Positions 1 to 11,760 of a DNA stretch of 64,000 nucleotides are shown piece by piece. Each line of letters begins with the position of its first letter. Positions within the stretch are counted from its first letter, which is position 1. A model generated the notes under the pieces. The model searched no databases. It was not told the origin of the DNA and saw nothing but the letters and a program-made list of their open reading frames with translations. The DNA is from Symbiodinium natans (taxonomy: Eukaryota; Sar; Dinophyceae; Suessiales; Symbiodiniaceae). The stretch is taken from positions 334,849 to 398,848 of the forward strand of contig CAJNDS010002234.1 in NCBI GenBank assembly GCA_905221605.1, in the 5' to 3' direction. Position numbers and translations under genes: made by a program.

Positions 1-342
1 GTTTACGTAGGGCCCGGCTGGGTTGAGGGCTTGGGGGAACCACGGGGCACTTAACATAATCGAGATGGCGCCCCGAGTTGCGCTCTCTCCACTAGGTCCT
101 TTCTTGGACGTGCCGTGGGACATATTCTGACAGGACCCGAACCCAACCGGAAAACCCAACACCCTCAGGGGAGGCTCAGCATCATCTGCGAGAATCGGGT
201 GCACTTCAGTGGCGTCGAACGCTACGCAGCACCTTCCCTGCATCGCAGCTGATACCCAACCTTTCAGGGAATGAGTGTACCAAGACTGGACCCTCACCCC
301 GAGCGCTACGAAACCTTGAGATCCTAAAATTCCTCTGTTGAG

Positions 343-792
343 GTGCAGTTTACGGAGGGTGAGCTGTGCAGCGCAGATGGCGCCGCTTGGCTTGGACTGT
401 CGGTTTTGGGTGTGTTTTTGGGGTTTTTTGGGGACGTATAGGGGCTGGAATAACTACCCAGGATAGTCCCCTTAAGCTAGTTCTTCAGGCCCCTGAAAAG
501 AGGGGCTTTGGAATACTTTGCACGCAAAATCCCCTTCAACTCGGGTCACAATTCAAGGGATGCAAGACTCGAGGGCTGCTTGGGGTGTTCAGAGTGTTTA
601 GGGTGTTGCTTATGGACCTCTTATATACCCTATACAACCTCAGGGACCATATGAAGGGCCCAGAAAAGTACCCTGTGAGCGTTGAGTAACTCTAGCTTAT
701 GCGCCTGTCGAGGTTGGCTTCATTCTGTCCTCCGACCTGCCATGCACAAAGAACATCCAGAGGATCGTGTCCGTCTTTGCCAACCGGACTGG
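343..792 (+). CDS. Two linked exons of an unidentified gene
   Basis: Exon 343-402 (20 codons, peptide VQFTEGELCSADGAAWLGLS) follows an AG and ends before GTTTTGGG. The next exon starts at 713 after GTCGAG and reads VGFILSSDLPCTKNIQRIVS and on to about 792. Both junctions are phase 0, so the frame runs through. The intron between holds nothing recognised. A further in-frame stretch at 268-327 lies just upstream but is cut off by a stop. I do not recognise the family. The exon calls are manual and the 3' end is uncertain. Confidence 0.45.
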
Positions 793-1095
793 CCGCATCT
801 GCCACTCGTCTTAGGGTTTGGGGTTTAGGGTTTAGGGTTTAGGGTATTTTTCTGCCTAGCAACCCCCTGAATCCCTCCCCTCGCCCCTCTCCACTGGCAG
901 GGGTGGAGCCTCTTAACAGCCCATGCAGCGCGGCAGCGCATAGAAGAAGCACAGTTCTGGCAGCTCCGAGCACGAGTCGACTAAGGTGTGCGCGTGCATG
1001 AGGAGGTGGAACGCTGCTCCCAGCGCGTCAAATGCTTGGAAGTGGGCGACTGGCTCGAGGCACTTGCCGTCCAACCACAATGGGTTCTCGAAAAG

Positions 1096-1173
1096 ATGGT
1101 CCCTTTTGGGGTCCTTAGAAAAGGCGGCCCGGCCCCCCTTATGTCGGGTACCCAAGAGGGGACCGTAATGTAG
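1096..1173. repeat. Short inverted-repeat element, family C copy 1
   Basis: Starts ATGGTCCCTTTTGGGGTCC and ends GGGTACCCAAGAGGGGACC; the two ends are imperfect reverse complements (GGTCCCTTTT versus AAGAGGGGACC). A closely similar element, with the same inner AAGGCGGYCC segment, lies at 54511-54582. Copies with this layout suggest a small non-autonomous or introner-like element. Confidence 0.55.
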
Positions 1174-1432
1174 AGAACTCACCATATCTAAGATGCCCGT
1201 ACCCGCTGTTCCCTTGTTAGATCACTGGGAGGCTCTTGACAGCCCGACGCTGAGCTAAGGATGAGAACTTGAGAACCCTCAGCCCTGCGAACTAAAGCCC
1301 ACTGGACTCCGGAGCTCTACTACGCTAAATCAGGGTTTAGGGTGTAGGGTGGTCTAGGGTTTGCAATCCCTAAGCCCCTAAGCTTTTCATCATAGCCTTA
1401 GGCGCTCCTTAGAACCAACACCCAGTGGCAAG

Positions 1433-1500
1433 GTGATCAGCGACTTGGACAACCAAACTGTCAGCTTCGTGGTCTACCCTCAGGACGGGACTCGCAACCG
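1433..1500 (+). CDS. Internal exon of an unidentified gene
   Basis: After GGCAAG the frame reads VISDLDNQTVSFVVYPQDG and ends two bases into a codon before GTTTTGGC, a GT donor. The mixed polar and hydrophobic peptide looks like folded protein rather than repeat translation. It may belong with the exons at 343-792, but I cannot prove the link. Family not recognised. Confidence 0.5.
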
Positions 1501-2113
1501 GTTTTGGCTTTCAGGGGGCTAACCGTATAAACTCAGTGAGCCCGGGAACGCACCGAAACCGGCAGGCGAGGGAGCTCCGGACTTTTGCCTGCGGGACGGA
1601 GCCCACAGTCCCGTAGGCTGTTATGGGCTGTGCGGTGGAGCTCGGACGGCGCCAGCACTCCGTATTTTCGGCGTTGGGGGGTTGGCTCGCCACGCCCGGA
1701 GTCCTTAGCAATCCACGTGAGGCGTGAGGGACAATGTACAATGGTGGCTGGACTGCACGCCAATAAGAAGCCTGCGGCGAAAGATCTCCCGCGACACCAC
1801 CCTGACAAAAAAAAGAAACGCAACTTTTCTGAAAGTTTGGGGAAACCCGCTACTGTAGACCTGGCCTGCTATTGGCCACTTAGCACCAGCATGAGACAAT
1901 CAAAACCCCAAAGCCCTAGAAGCCCATGTCATTTCAGTGGCCTGAGGAGTATATTGGGGGTTTGAAGCTTTTTTTGGGGTTTAGGCTCCAGGGTGCTTTC
2001 TGGGGCGACGAAATGCCACCAACTCCAAACAAGGCCTTTCAGGACCTGGATACCTTGGAGGTCTTCGTCCGTTGTTTCCTCCATATTCATTTCGAAATTA
2101 ATTTCGAGTAGTA

Positions 2114-2390
2114 CTAATTGAAAAAGATAAACAAATTCAAGATAAATAAATAGATATAACGAGAAATATAAATATAAATATTAATATCAATATCAATATA
2201 AATATCAATATACATATACATATAAATATTCATATAAATATAAATATAAATATGAATATGAGTATGAATATAGGTATGGATGTAAATATAGATACAAATA
2301 TAGAAATACATATAAATATAAATATATACATCGGGTATATATATATATACACATATGTATACATATATATATATATGCATATACGGTACC
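2114..2390. repeat. AT-rich simple repeat
   Basis: About 270 bp of degenerate (ATAAAT)n and (ATAT)n sequence, ending in a C14 run at about 2387-2400. Open frames here on either strand translate to Tyr/Ile repeats and are not credible genes. Confidence 0.85.
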
Positions 2391-2681
2391 CCCCCCCCCC
2401 CAAAGATCCATACCTTTCTTGTCTTCCACGAGAAAAGAACTCTTGACCTCAAGAGTGTTGTACTGTCTTGGAAAAGATTGCGAGCATTGCTGCTGCTCCA
2501 GACCTCCAAAGTGCTGTGGTGTCCCAAAAAAACAATCCCACAGGGCAAAACCCTAAACCCTAAAAAGGCACGAAGAAGAAAATCAAAAAAACAATCTTTT
2601 GGAAGATCCAGGGCTCTCGCAGGTGGCAGGCCCTAAAGATTGGGACTGTGCAGTTTTTTTGCGCTTTGGGATTGCTGTTTT

Positions 2682-2748
2682 GGGGGCAGTACAGCACTTT
2701 TGCTACCCTGGACGTCAAAAGTCCTCAAAAGTGCTGTACCGTCCCAAA
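2682..2748. repeat. Hairpin element
   Basis: GGCAGTACAGCACTTTTG is followed after a short loop by CAAAAGTGCTGTACCGTCC, arms of about 18 bases with one or two mismatches. It probably marks another small inverted-repeat element. Confidence 0.5.
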
Positions 2749-3040
2749 GTTTTGGGTCTGCAAGCACTGGGAGCCCGAGGGGGAGGGGGGGGGGTACATT
2801 CTGTTTCGCACGCGCCCTTTCACTTCATTTCGTCTGCCGCACATAATGCACGTACTGCTCGCGAGCATTCACAATCGACTCGACAACAGTCAACAAGTAT
2901 GGATCTTTGTTTTTTGTTTTTTTTGTGGGGGGTAGCAACATGTTTATTCATGAATTTACATATAAAATATATCGCCTTGCATGCGCTTTGCCTGAAAGCC
3001 TAAAGTCTAGTCCCCAAGCGGCTTGAAATTCGAAGCCGCA

Positions 3041-3240
3041 AACCCTAAACCCTAAACCCTAAACCCTAAACCCTAACCCCTAAACCTTAAACCCGAAACC
3101 CTACACCCTGAACCCTAAACCTGAACCCTAAACCCTAAACCCTCAACCCTCAACCCTAAACCCTAACCCGTAAACCCTAAACCCTACACCCTAAACCCTA
3201 AACCCTAAACCCTAAGCCCTAAGCCCTAAACCCTAAACCC
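3041..3240. repeat. Internal telomere-type tract (CCCTAAA)n, degenerate
   Basis: About 200 bp of CCCTAAA with variants (CCCTACA, CCCTCAA, CCCGAAA). It lies directly before the exon at 3268; a TTTAGGG tract in the opposite orientation follows that exon at 3329-3434. The repeat is therefore likely intronic rather than a chromosome end. Confidence 0.9.
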
Positions 3241-3267
3241 GAACGGCAACAGCAACGACTCTGCGAG

Positions 3268-3491
3268 GACGGCTCGCGGCCATCCTGGGCGACGATTTCC
3301 TTTGCCGAGATCCTGAGCAAGGCTGCGTAAGGTTTAGGGTTTAGGATTTAGGGCTTAGGGTTTAGGGTTTCGGGTTCAGGTTTAGGGTTTAGGGTCTAGG
3401 GTCTAGGGTTCAGGGTTTAGGGTTTAGGGTTTCGGAGTCGACAGCTTCTTGCTGGCAGGCTACCACGTTAAAAACCGTTAAACCGCCGTAG
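3268..3491 (+). CDS. Two exons, probable 3' end of an unidentified gene
   Basis: Exon 3268-3321 begins after CTGCGAG and reads DGSRPSWATISFAEILSK. A GC donor (GCTGCG) is inferred because the next acceptor, GGCAG at 3458, is followed by GCTACC and a phase-0 frame ATTLKTVKPP ending in TAG at 3489-3491. A GT donor five bases further on (GTAAGG) is the alternative but gives an early stop. The intron is mostly TTTAGGG repeat. Function unknown. Confidence 0.42.
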
Positions 3492-3718
3492 CCGTGCCGG
3501 GTGCCTTCTACCCGTCATGAATGGTTTCAAGCGCCGATGGGTGCAGCGTTCAATCATTTCGGAGTCCGTTTGTTTCAGAAATTCTCTGGCCACACCCCCA
3601 AGCCCCAAAGGGTCGAACCTCCCCGAAGCCTTCAACTACCTTGAACCCCAAACCCTAAACCCTAAACCCCAACCCCAAACCCTAAACCCTAAACGCTAGA
3701 CACTCATCCGCGTTGTAG

Positions 3719-3763
3719 GCCCGTGGTCGAATCGCTGGTCTCCCACGCGCGCCCTGTGGACAC
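3719..3763 (+). CDS. Short exon of an unidentified gene
   Basis: After TTGTAG the frame reads PVVESLVSHARPVDT and stops at a GT donor (GTGATTGC). It is flanked by telomere-type sequence upstream. Another open frame (ARGRIAGLPRAPCG) competes, so the frame is uncertain. Confidence 0.32.
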
Positions 3764-4039
3764 GTGATTGCATTCATGGGGCTTTGGGGGCCTCCAGGGT
3801 TTTTTGGGGGGTTTAGGGGTGCCGGTTTCATCTTGTTTCGTGTGTTGGGGTGTTGGGCTGACGCGCAAGCACACCTTGGTTTTAGGATTGGAGGCAAGGT
3901 CGACGAGTTAGCGTTTCATCTCGGGGTCCACTGGCTTTGGCAGGGTCCGCTGGTTTTGCTGGCCGGAAGGAGACGGATGCCCTAACCCCTGAACCCTAAA
4001 CCCTAAACCAAAATCCTTTAGTCCACAAAAGAAAACCAG

Positions 4040-7000
4040 CCCCTGCTGCAGCAGTTTTGCTCTGGAGCTCTAAACCTGAAACCTTCCACAGTCAAACATG
4101 AAGCCCCTTAAGCTTTGGTCGCTTTACAGTGGCTTCCCGATTGTGCTGAGCTGATCTTGTGTTGAGCCATGCTCTCTCAGCCTTCTGCACTCAACGGGTC
4201 TCACTGTCAGGATATCTTGCCGTGGTTATCAAGTGTCTCGGAGTGTCCGTGAAGCTGGGCTCCTGAGGTGGGAGTGCCAGTTTCCCAGAAGGGAGCTGGA
4301 TCGAGTTTGTGGGCCTGATTTTGTAGGTTTCTGTTCTGGTCCTTATGGTTCCCGTGGTTTGTGGTTACAAAGGACCAATAGACTGAACTTGAACCTTTTC
4401 ATGCAACCAACGAGTTTGCTCACCAGCCAGCTAATGAGTTGCAACAGTTTATGGATTTTAGGGTTGCTTATTGAAGCTGCAAACTTTCCAGGTGATGCCG
4501 TCAGATCGCCGCAAAGCTTCATTCTCTGTGAGGGTTTGGCACTTTGACCCTTTGCTGCATCGCCTCCCTTTTCTGGTGAGATTGGGCTTAGGGTTTAGGG
4601 TAAGGAAAGGCCCGAATATGTCGCTTGAAGGGCGGACGTTGCTGTCAAAGTTGTCAAACCGATGTCCTCTTGTGGCTTCCATCGATTCTGCGGATTGCGG
4701 ATGCTTGCCACGCGCCTGGCTTTTTTTTAACCGGGCCCCGGCGAACTTCGTGGGAGCAGATCCATGAAGATGTGCATTCCCGGACGCAGGCATGTACTCA
4801 AAGAGGTGGCGCACTGAGGTCAGGCTTTTGGGGGGGGGGGGGGAGTGCAGTCTGCTTGAAAGGCTGAGTCCTAACCGCGAGCTGGACTCCAGTGTGCACC
4901 TGCCTGGCGTCACAAAGTGTAAAAAAGAATCATGTCAAATCTTTGCTTGCACCCTTCAAGGTAGGGAGAGGCCAGTGCACTTATTTTCCGTGGAAGGAGG
5001 GCAGGCAAAACGTGAGCACTTGCGTGTGGTGCTCATAAGGCCTACATTGAAGGTTCAATGGTAGTAGTCCAAACCCTAAACCCCAAACCCCAAACCCTAA
5101 CCTCCAAGTAAGCCCGCCGCCCCTACCCACCCCTAATACTGCCTACAGGCAGACACCATAGACCCTAAACCCAAACCAAACACTGAAACCTTAAACCTGA
5201 GACTTTGGCTTGAAGTGCAGTCTGGTTGCTTTGATACTCCCAGCTGTGCCGTTTCAAAGGATTTTCTTGGTCTTAAACCCAAGATGCCGATTTTTTTAGG
5301 GTTGGAAGACTAGCGCCCCAGCTGACCTGGCTCCTGGCCACATGCACCTGCCGAGCTTCTTCTTACCTTCCTCAGAAGGTGCAAGCGCCTTGGTACCTAC
5401 CGTGAGGTCAGGAGATGGCTTACTTCTTGCAGCTTCTGCTTCAAACATATCGGCTATCCAAGGCACTTGCACCAATGTGCCATATGCCGAGCAAAGTGCA
5501 TGCGGCCCAGGACGTGCGCAGGGCTGTGAATGAGAGCTCTGAGGAAGTACATACGAAGACGTAGCGGTGTGCGCACGTCGGCGTTCGGCATAAGGAAGGG
5601 TGTGTCACCCATCCGTGGTCGGGCCATGAAGGCCATGACGGCCATGCGGCCTTGAACTCTTTGATGTGGTACTCGTCAGCACCACGCGAGCATGACTGAA
5701 CAGCTGTCAGCTATGCCCGACTTGTGACTACGTTTGCAAGCCGATCAATCTACTAGGAAGTCAGTGTGGGCAGTGCTGCTAGGATCAATCTGAACTTGGT
5801 CGTAGAATTCAGCTGAAGTGCTAGAGCCCAAACTGCAAAACTCTTTGCCTCGTTTTGACCCATCCGGCGAGTTGCTCCGCTGCCCAGGGTCCTGCTGGCA
5901 ACAGGGTAGTGAGGTCTGGGTGTGTGTTTGTAATGAACCATTCGTCAGGGAGCTGTCGAGCTATTTTCGAGACCCGTCTCAAATCCTGATGCCTGGTGTT
6001 GTAATCGTAATGTTCTTATGTTTTTCTTGTTGCTGTTATGTTGGTTAGTTATTATGATATTGTCATGGTCATGGTTGGCATATGGCTGTGAGCTCGCGCC
6101 GTTGTGGTCGTGGTTGGAATGAAGTGGGATTCGGGGATGATACAGCTCAGTCACCTTGTGTAGCCTAGCCACTCCAAGCCCGGGGGAGACATGACGTACT
6201 GAGCATGAGGGAGTGTGTTCTAGTCTGCCCAATCGGCAAGGCATTCCGAACCCACCAAACCCTTTAAGCTCGGAAATATGCCCTCTCGAATCAAAGCAAC
6301 ACCTTCAGACAGAACGCAAGATGATCGAATATGGTAGGATAGGGTTAGAGGCTGCTTTTGTGCAGGGAAGGGGCCGAACTCGATAGGCTGAGAGCTTCAC
6401 CCTAAGCGGAGCATGGCAACATCTTTGGAGTTGTTGCCTCTTGCTTGGGTGGCATTTCATGAGCCTTTGCTCCAAATCGTCTAGTGAGGGGGAAGCAACC
6501 CCTGCGTCATCAATCATTCGAAGGCACTTTCTGGCAAGAAACTGCTATAAGATGAACAATGCTATTGTAGGGATACCGTCTACTTGTCCCTCGACTGGTT
6601 ACTCGAAAGGGCCTTCCAATTCTTCTGCAGTCATCACCTCATCGTCAGCCGCTGCACCCTGTAGTCGTCTGCTTTGCGGGCTGGCTTCACGGCACTTAAG
6701 AGTGAGGCAAGGTTGAAACCCTGTTTTTTGTTTTAGTTTTTGGTGTTTGCGAAGTACCTGTTAGGGCTTCCTGCTTAGTAGGGTTGAAGGTGCTACTAGA
6801 GGCGAAACCAAGCTAAGCCTTGCTTTCCTCGAAGCGCTCTGCCACGTAGCTTGCTATGTGCTATGTCCTCGGGTTTCCTGCAGATCGGTGCTTGTCACTG
6901 AGTTTAAACTCGAACCCGACAGAAACCACAGCGGACAAGCAATGCAGAGTGTCAAAAACAGGCAGTTGCGCCGCTGCACTTGGAGTTCCCCCGGTGGGTC

Positions 7001-7200
7001 CTTCAAAACTTCCCACGATTGCACGCAAAGCCTGGCTATAATATAGTGCATAGGTGCAGCAAAGAATCAGGCAGCCTCCAACAAGGAACTACAACTCAGG
7101 TGTAGAGTTTAGCAGGTAGGGGCTCTTGGCTCTTCAAGGCCCGAAAGGTTTAGGCCGGGTTGGATGTTCTGGGACTGACCCCCCCCCCCCCCTGCCGTAC
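4040..7200. other. Region without convincing exons
   Basis: About 3 kb with only scattered telomere-type fragments (for example 5071-5102), a G13 run at about 4831 and several unconvincing open frames (4233-4547, 5342-5533, 6441-6716). Codon composition and splice context did not support any of these as genes. Confidence 0.4.
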
Positions 7201-7372
7201 TGTTGGTTTGCAGGGAATGAGGGAATTAGGGTGCCCTAAAGAAACCCTTTAAGGGATTATAGGGTACCCTATATATATATATACCCCTTAAGGGGTTATA
7301 TAGGGTTTTATATATACCCTTTAAGGGCTTCTATAGGGCACCCTCATTCCAAAATTCCCTACTAACCAACAG
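7201..7372. mobile_element. Introner-like inverted-repeat element, family A copy 1
   Basis: Starts TGTTGGTTTGCAGGGAATGA and ends TCCCTACTAACCAACAG, which is nearly the reverse complement of the start. The interior contains nested inverted CCCTTTAAGGG-type segments. The right end carries CTAAC, a branch-point-like motif, followed directly by CAACAG and the exon at 7373. The element therefore supplies the 3' splice site. A second copy is at 14452-14545. Confidence 0.7.
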
Positions 7373-8404
7373 GCTCTGGCCGTGGTCCGCAGCATGGCCG
7401 CGCAGAACGGACAGTCCCAGGCGACATTCTCAGTAACCCTAAACCCTAAACCCTAAACCCTAAACCCTAAACCTTGAACCCTACAAGAGGGCTGCTGTCG
7501 ACCCAACACGTCAACATTTTGACCGCGTGCAGTGAGGCTAACCTCGGTCCTGATTCCAAGTCGGTTTAGGATACAGGGTTTAGGGGTTTAGGGTTAGGGG
7601 TTTTGGGGTTTTGGGGTTTTGGGGTTTAGGGGTTTATTAGTGGTTTAGGGGGTTAGGGGTTTAGGGGTTTAGGGGTTCAAGGTGAGTTAAGGCAGTCAAG
7701 GGTTTGGGATTTCCTTGCTCCGTGACTTGCACAAATTGTCTGCAGGCTGTCGCCCAGGTGGAGGCCCGAGCGAAGGAATGGTTTGATGTGGGGTGTTCTT
7801 CTACATGAGAGCATCCTAAAGATATCTTTCCGAATAGGATTCCTTATTCAAGAGCCCCACATGGCGGAGTGCTCTGGAGAGGAGAAAGACCCGAGGCGCA
7901 TTGCGAGATGGGGTTTGCTGTGTCACGTGGCTTCCGGCACTTGCCTAAAACACCAGACCTTAGCTTGCGGTGCAGCTACTGGTGCTCCCAGAGGCCTCGT
8001 TAGGGTTTGTGTGGGTTCTACCATACTTCTAGCCCACATCCAGCTGAATATAAAAGAGAGGTGCTCTGACACTCGAGGGCCAGGTTAAGGGTCCCACCCC
8101 CCTCCGCAACCCCACTGCGAGCTGGTCAAGACTGCCCCGTGGATTTTCCGCAGAGTTTTCGCCGTATTCCTGATCTTCATCTTACTCGTGCTACCACTCC
8201 CACTGAATGGCAAATCGTAGTGCCAAGCTTTCAACAGAACCCTGGCTATAAGCCCTAGATCAGATGAGAAGGTTGAGGGTTTTGCGTTTCATGGCTGCAT
8301 TTTGTCCTCTAGGACGGGCATCCCTGATCTTCGAAGCTGACCTGGCAGGCTTCTGCAAGGAATGGCCTCTCTGGTGCGCAGGCTGCTGTGCTTTCAATCA
8401 GTGA
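7373..8404 (+). CDS. Several exons of an unidentified gene
   Basis: Exon 7373-7432 (ALAVVRSMAAQNGQSQATFS, 20 codons) is bounded by CAACAG and a GTAACC donor. An exon starting at 7746 after TGCAG reads AVAQVEARAK. A likely terminal exon, 8313-8404, follows CTCTAG and reads RASLIFEADLAGFCKEWPLW, then eleven more residues and TGA. A stretch at about 7489-7553 is also open, in more than one frame. Grouping these as one gene rests on strand and spacing only. No family recognised. Confidence 0.38.
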
Positions 8405-9280
8405 AGTTGTCTTTCTTATCTCGTCTTGTCTTATACGTTGTCTCAACTGGTTTACACCCATACTTTGCATGTCACATTTTGCATGGTTTCATGTTCTGCT
8501 ATGTTACATATTCATATTAGCACTCCTCTCTTGAAGCCTATTCAGACGCAGCTGCGCGATTTGAGCAGTTGCTAGATGAGCGCAGCGCAAGTTGAGCACA
8601 GAACTTAGAAACTCCACTATGATAGAATCTGTTAGAAACAATGCCCCTAAAACCCTAAGCCCGAAACCATTGTGGACGCCGCACGACAAGCCTCGCTGAA
8701 TGCAAGGTCTTTCGCCCCACCTCTCGTTCGAGGCTGTTGCCGGAACAGGTGCAGCGTCATGGTAGCCCAGTGGTACCCTTTTTACCCTTTCTTTGGGTTC
8801 GGGGTTCCCTTCATGAGGTAATAAACCCAAAACAGGGCGCCCTTATTGAAACATGGTTACTTAGGCTACTAAGTACAACGCCCCATGAGCAGGCCCTCAG
8901 TCGGTTTTGGGTTGCAGTGTTGGGCTCTCTTTGTTGCAGCCCAGTCTCCCTCAGAGGAAAGTATGACGAGGCGGGGAATACGAATGGGAGGCCCAAGGGC
9001 TCACTTCCCTACTTGTCACCTACCATGCTACGTGCGGAAGATGCTGTCGCAGAGACGCAAGAAAAGGCCCACATTGACTTGTCAGTCTCAGAAGGGCCCA
9101 GAATTTTCGGCTCACCCTAAACCCTAAACCCTAAACCCTAAACCAAAAAGGCCTACACGCTGTATCCTTGGTTTCGGCTCGGCTGGGATGTCAGCTTTCG
9201 AAGCCGCAGGCTCTAGGCCAGGGCGCCGGAAGCGGATTCGTGAAGAAACCCGAAGACCATGAAAGGAAGCAAAGCTTCCC

Positions 9281-9350
9281 TAAACCCTAAACCCTAAACC
9301 CTAAACCCTAAACCCTAAACCCTGAACCCTGAACCCTGAACCCTGAACCT
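9281..9350. repeat. Internal telomere-type tract (CCCTAAA)n
   Basis: Near-perfect CCCTAAA copies grading into CCCTGAA. Together with 9114-9145 it brackets a 130 bp segment that is open in several frames, though no exon there is convincing. Confidence 0.9.
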
Positions 9351-9482
9351 TGAAGCCCTAAAGAGAGTGGCGTAAAGGCGGGTATCGGGGGTTTTCCTTG
9401 AGGGCTTAAGAGTAGGGGTTTGGGGTTTCTCGTTATGATCTGTGACGGGCTCTCTTTGATCTTTTGATTTCAGTTTTTTTTT

Positions 9483-9513
9483 GGGGGTGGGGGGGGGGGG
9501 GGGGGGGGGGGGG
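9483..9513. repeat. Poly(G) run
   Basis: An interrupted G tract ends in 25 consecutive G. Proline- or glycine-rich open frames across it are artefacts of the run. Confidence 0.9.
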
Positions 9514-9698
9514 TTCGGGGTACATAGCCAAATATATCTGGTTCGGCTTTTGAGGTGTTGGGTTTCCCAGTCCAGAACCGCATCCCTGAGAGACTTGAGA
9601 AGGAAGTCCAAACTGAAACAGGGCACCCTCACGCTGAGCTGCTTGAATGTGGAGTTCAAATCCACAGCAAGAGGCAAACACGACGGGAACTCTTGGAA

Positions 9699-9803
9699 CC
9701 CTACAGCCCCCCTTATAATGACATACAGCCCTTAATATCGGGATTCTAGCCTTAGTACTATATTCCCCACTAAGGACTGTTAGTATAAGGGGGGAGCATC
9801 CCA
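9699..9803. repeat. Inverted-repeat element, family D copy
   Basis: Left arm CAGCCCCCCTTATA and right arm TATAAGGGGGGAGCATCCC are complementary over the CCCCCCTTATA core. The same TATAAGGGGG-CATCCC end occurs at 33580-33598 and about 55283-55300. Confidence 0.5.
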
Positions 9804-9963
9804 ACCTAAAGCCCTAAACCCCAAAGCCCGCGGCTTCCCTTGCGGCGCCAGGCTGGTAGCGGTGACGAAGCTGCCCAGGCCTCCATTTGTTTTGTGTGCT
9901 CTTGTCTAGCTTCCTTCGATGGATGGCGGGCCTTGAGTCCCCATGCTGTCTGGGGTTTGGGTT

Positions 9964-10034
9964 AAGGGTTTAGGGTTTAGGGTTTAGGGTTTAGGGTTTA
10001 GGGTTTAGGGTTTAGGGTTTAGGGTTTAGGGTTG
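9964..10034. repeat. Internal telomere-type tract (TTTAGGG)9-10
   Basis: Nearly perfect TTTAGGG array of about 70 bp, in the orientation opposite to the tracts at 9114 and 9281. Confidence 0.95.
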
Positions 10035-10252
10035 AGGGTCCCCTACTCCCTAAACCCTCAAGGCCTTCGTGCACTGGCCAGGGGTGGATTGATGTCCTCA
10101 TACGCTCCGAGCCGGCCTCTTTGAAGTCAGCCTTTTTTCACTGGAGCGTGTGAGGAGTCAGAGAGCGCCCTATAGTCCCCTAAACCTGCCGAACGCGAGG
10201 GCCAGGAACCTTAAACCCTACATACTAAGCCCCTAAACCATCAACAGCCAAG

Positions 10253-10790
10253 GTTTGGAACCATCATCGTCGGGGGCTGCTACGTCTGCTTTGTAGGCAC
10301 CTGACACTCAACCCTTCGGGTTTCGACTAAACCTTATGACGCCTCTAAAACCACTAAGCCCCCGAGCGCCCCAAACCTTACTAAACCCTGCTAAACCCTA
10401 AGCCCTTCAAGTGACCCTAAGGCACCAGTAGCAACCTGGAGACTCCCCAAACCCTCACTCTCACCCTGCCAGCCAATTTCCTCTTCTTTGGCCTCACCTA
10501 CGCCATGCCGCAGGTATTCAGGCCGTCTCTCAGTCCTAGGTTTGGGGTTTAGGGTTTGGGGTTTGGGGGCTTGGGGTTTAGGGTTTAGCGTTCGGGGTTG
10601 AGGGCTTACGGCGTAGGGTTTGGGGTTCATTCCTTGGGGTTTAGAATTCAGTTGTTTTGCTGCAGGTCCTTAATGTCCCCATGAGCTGGCGTGAAGCCAA
10701 ATTCTCTTGCTCCGTGGTCTGGATGGGTTGGCAGTTCGACTTCCGTACATACACTGTCCGCCTCGAGCCCGCCAAACTCCGGCGACTGCT
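10253..10790 (+). CDS. Exons with a reverse-transcriptase-like segment
   Basis: The clearest exon starts at 10666 after CTGCAG, with VLNVPMSWREAKFSCSVVWM then GWQFDFRTYTVRLEPAKL. The pattern P-x-S-W-x-K/R ... V-x-W-x-G-W-x-x-D ... K-L resembles the segment that follows the catalytic aspartates in reverse transcriptases common in dinoflagellate genomes (from memory of the family, not searched). An upstream piece ending at 10513 (FLFFGLTYAMPQ, GT donor) joins in phase 0. A hydrophobic mini-exon at 10253-10292 (FGTIIVGGCYVCF) may or may not belong. No YxDD motif is present, so this is a remnant or part of a longer split gene. Confidence 0.4.
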
Positions 10791-11500
10791 TGGGTTTGGG
10801 GGTTCAGACGGTTCAGGGTCCCAGCATGAGGGATCTCAGGCTGACCGTTGGAACGCCGAGCCCATCTCTGGTTTTGGTATGTTTTGGTTGGGGGGGGTTG
10901 CCAAAGACTGTTCGGCATGAGATTTGGGGCGCGAGGTTGGGGAATTTGCGATTTTGGGTGGTTTTTGGGGATTTTGGGGGTTTGGGAGGGCGCGGTCCCA
11001 CATTGTGAGGGTTCTTAGACTTGGTCCTCTTACTATCTGAATTGCATGGGGCAACCTTCGGATGCCCTGGAGCGTCCTTTTTCCTTTCTTTAAGGGGGCA
11101 AGGCGCATATAGGTTCGTATGAATTGTATAGACCACGACCGAGTGACAGTAGGTGTTCCTCACTCAGTGTACTTGTTCCAAAGTTCAGCAGCAGCGCGAC
11201 CCACGAGCACGATTTGGATCACTGCAAAAACTCTCCCTTCAATGGCCTTCAATCCCCTAAACCCTAAACCCTAAACCCTTTATAAACCCTAAGCCTAAAC
11301 CCTAAACCCGAGCGGCCCTAGCTCAAGTCCCACGTGGAAGACAGCACCATAATCCAAAACCCAAAACCCAAAGCCCTGGATCTTTGACTTTAAGCCCTCA
11401 ATCTCTGAATACTAAGACCCCAAGCCTTAGACTTCAAGACCCTGAGCCCTGAAGGTCAACCCGGCCCTGTAGACTAACACCGCAACTTTTTGACCCTTAG

Positions 11501-11600
11501 GCTCCCTAGTGCGAAGCCCCCGAAAGCCTCACACCCTGAGCGCGACGGTCGTGCCAGGGTGATGCGGTCGCCCTTCCATCCGGCCACGCAAGTGCTAGTC
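11501..11600 (+). CDS. Exon of an unidentified gene
   Basis: After CCCTTAG the frame reads LPSAKPPKASHPERDGRARV, continuing MRSPFHPATQVLVPT, and runs into telomere-type sequence near 11640. Basic, proline-rich, no known domain. End not defined. Confidence 0.38.
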
Positions 11601-11639
11601 CCCACCTTAGGCTCCTCTGAGTTCCCCCAAACCTTTGGG

Positions 11640-11760
11640 GTTTCGGGTTTGGGGTTTAGGGTTAGGGTTTAGGGTTTAGGGTTGAGGGTTTAGGGTTTGG
11701 GGTTTGGGGTTTGGGGTTTGGGGTTTAGGGTTTTACGGTTTAGGGTTTAGGGTGTTTAGG
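11640..11760. repeat. Internal telomere-type tract (TTTAGGG/TTTGGGG)n
   Basis: Mixed TTTAGGG and TTTGGGG units, about 17 copies, showing repeat decay toward TTTGGGG. Confidence 0.9.

Noticed and set aside
913-1185. Exon on either strand at 0.9-1.2 kb
   Set aside because: Both strands look coding in parts (KCLEVGDWLEALAVQPQW on +, DALGAAFHLLMHAHTL on -). The + frame contains a stop, so I could not decide and left it out.
2114-2548. Reverse-strand frame of 144 codons rich in Tyr and Ile
   Set aside because: Translation of an AT-rich simple repeat.
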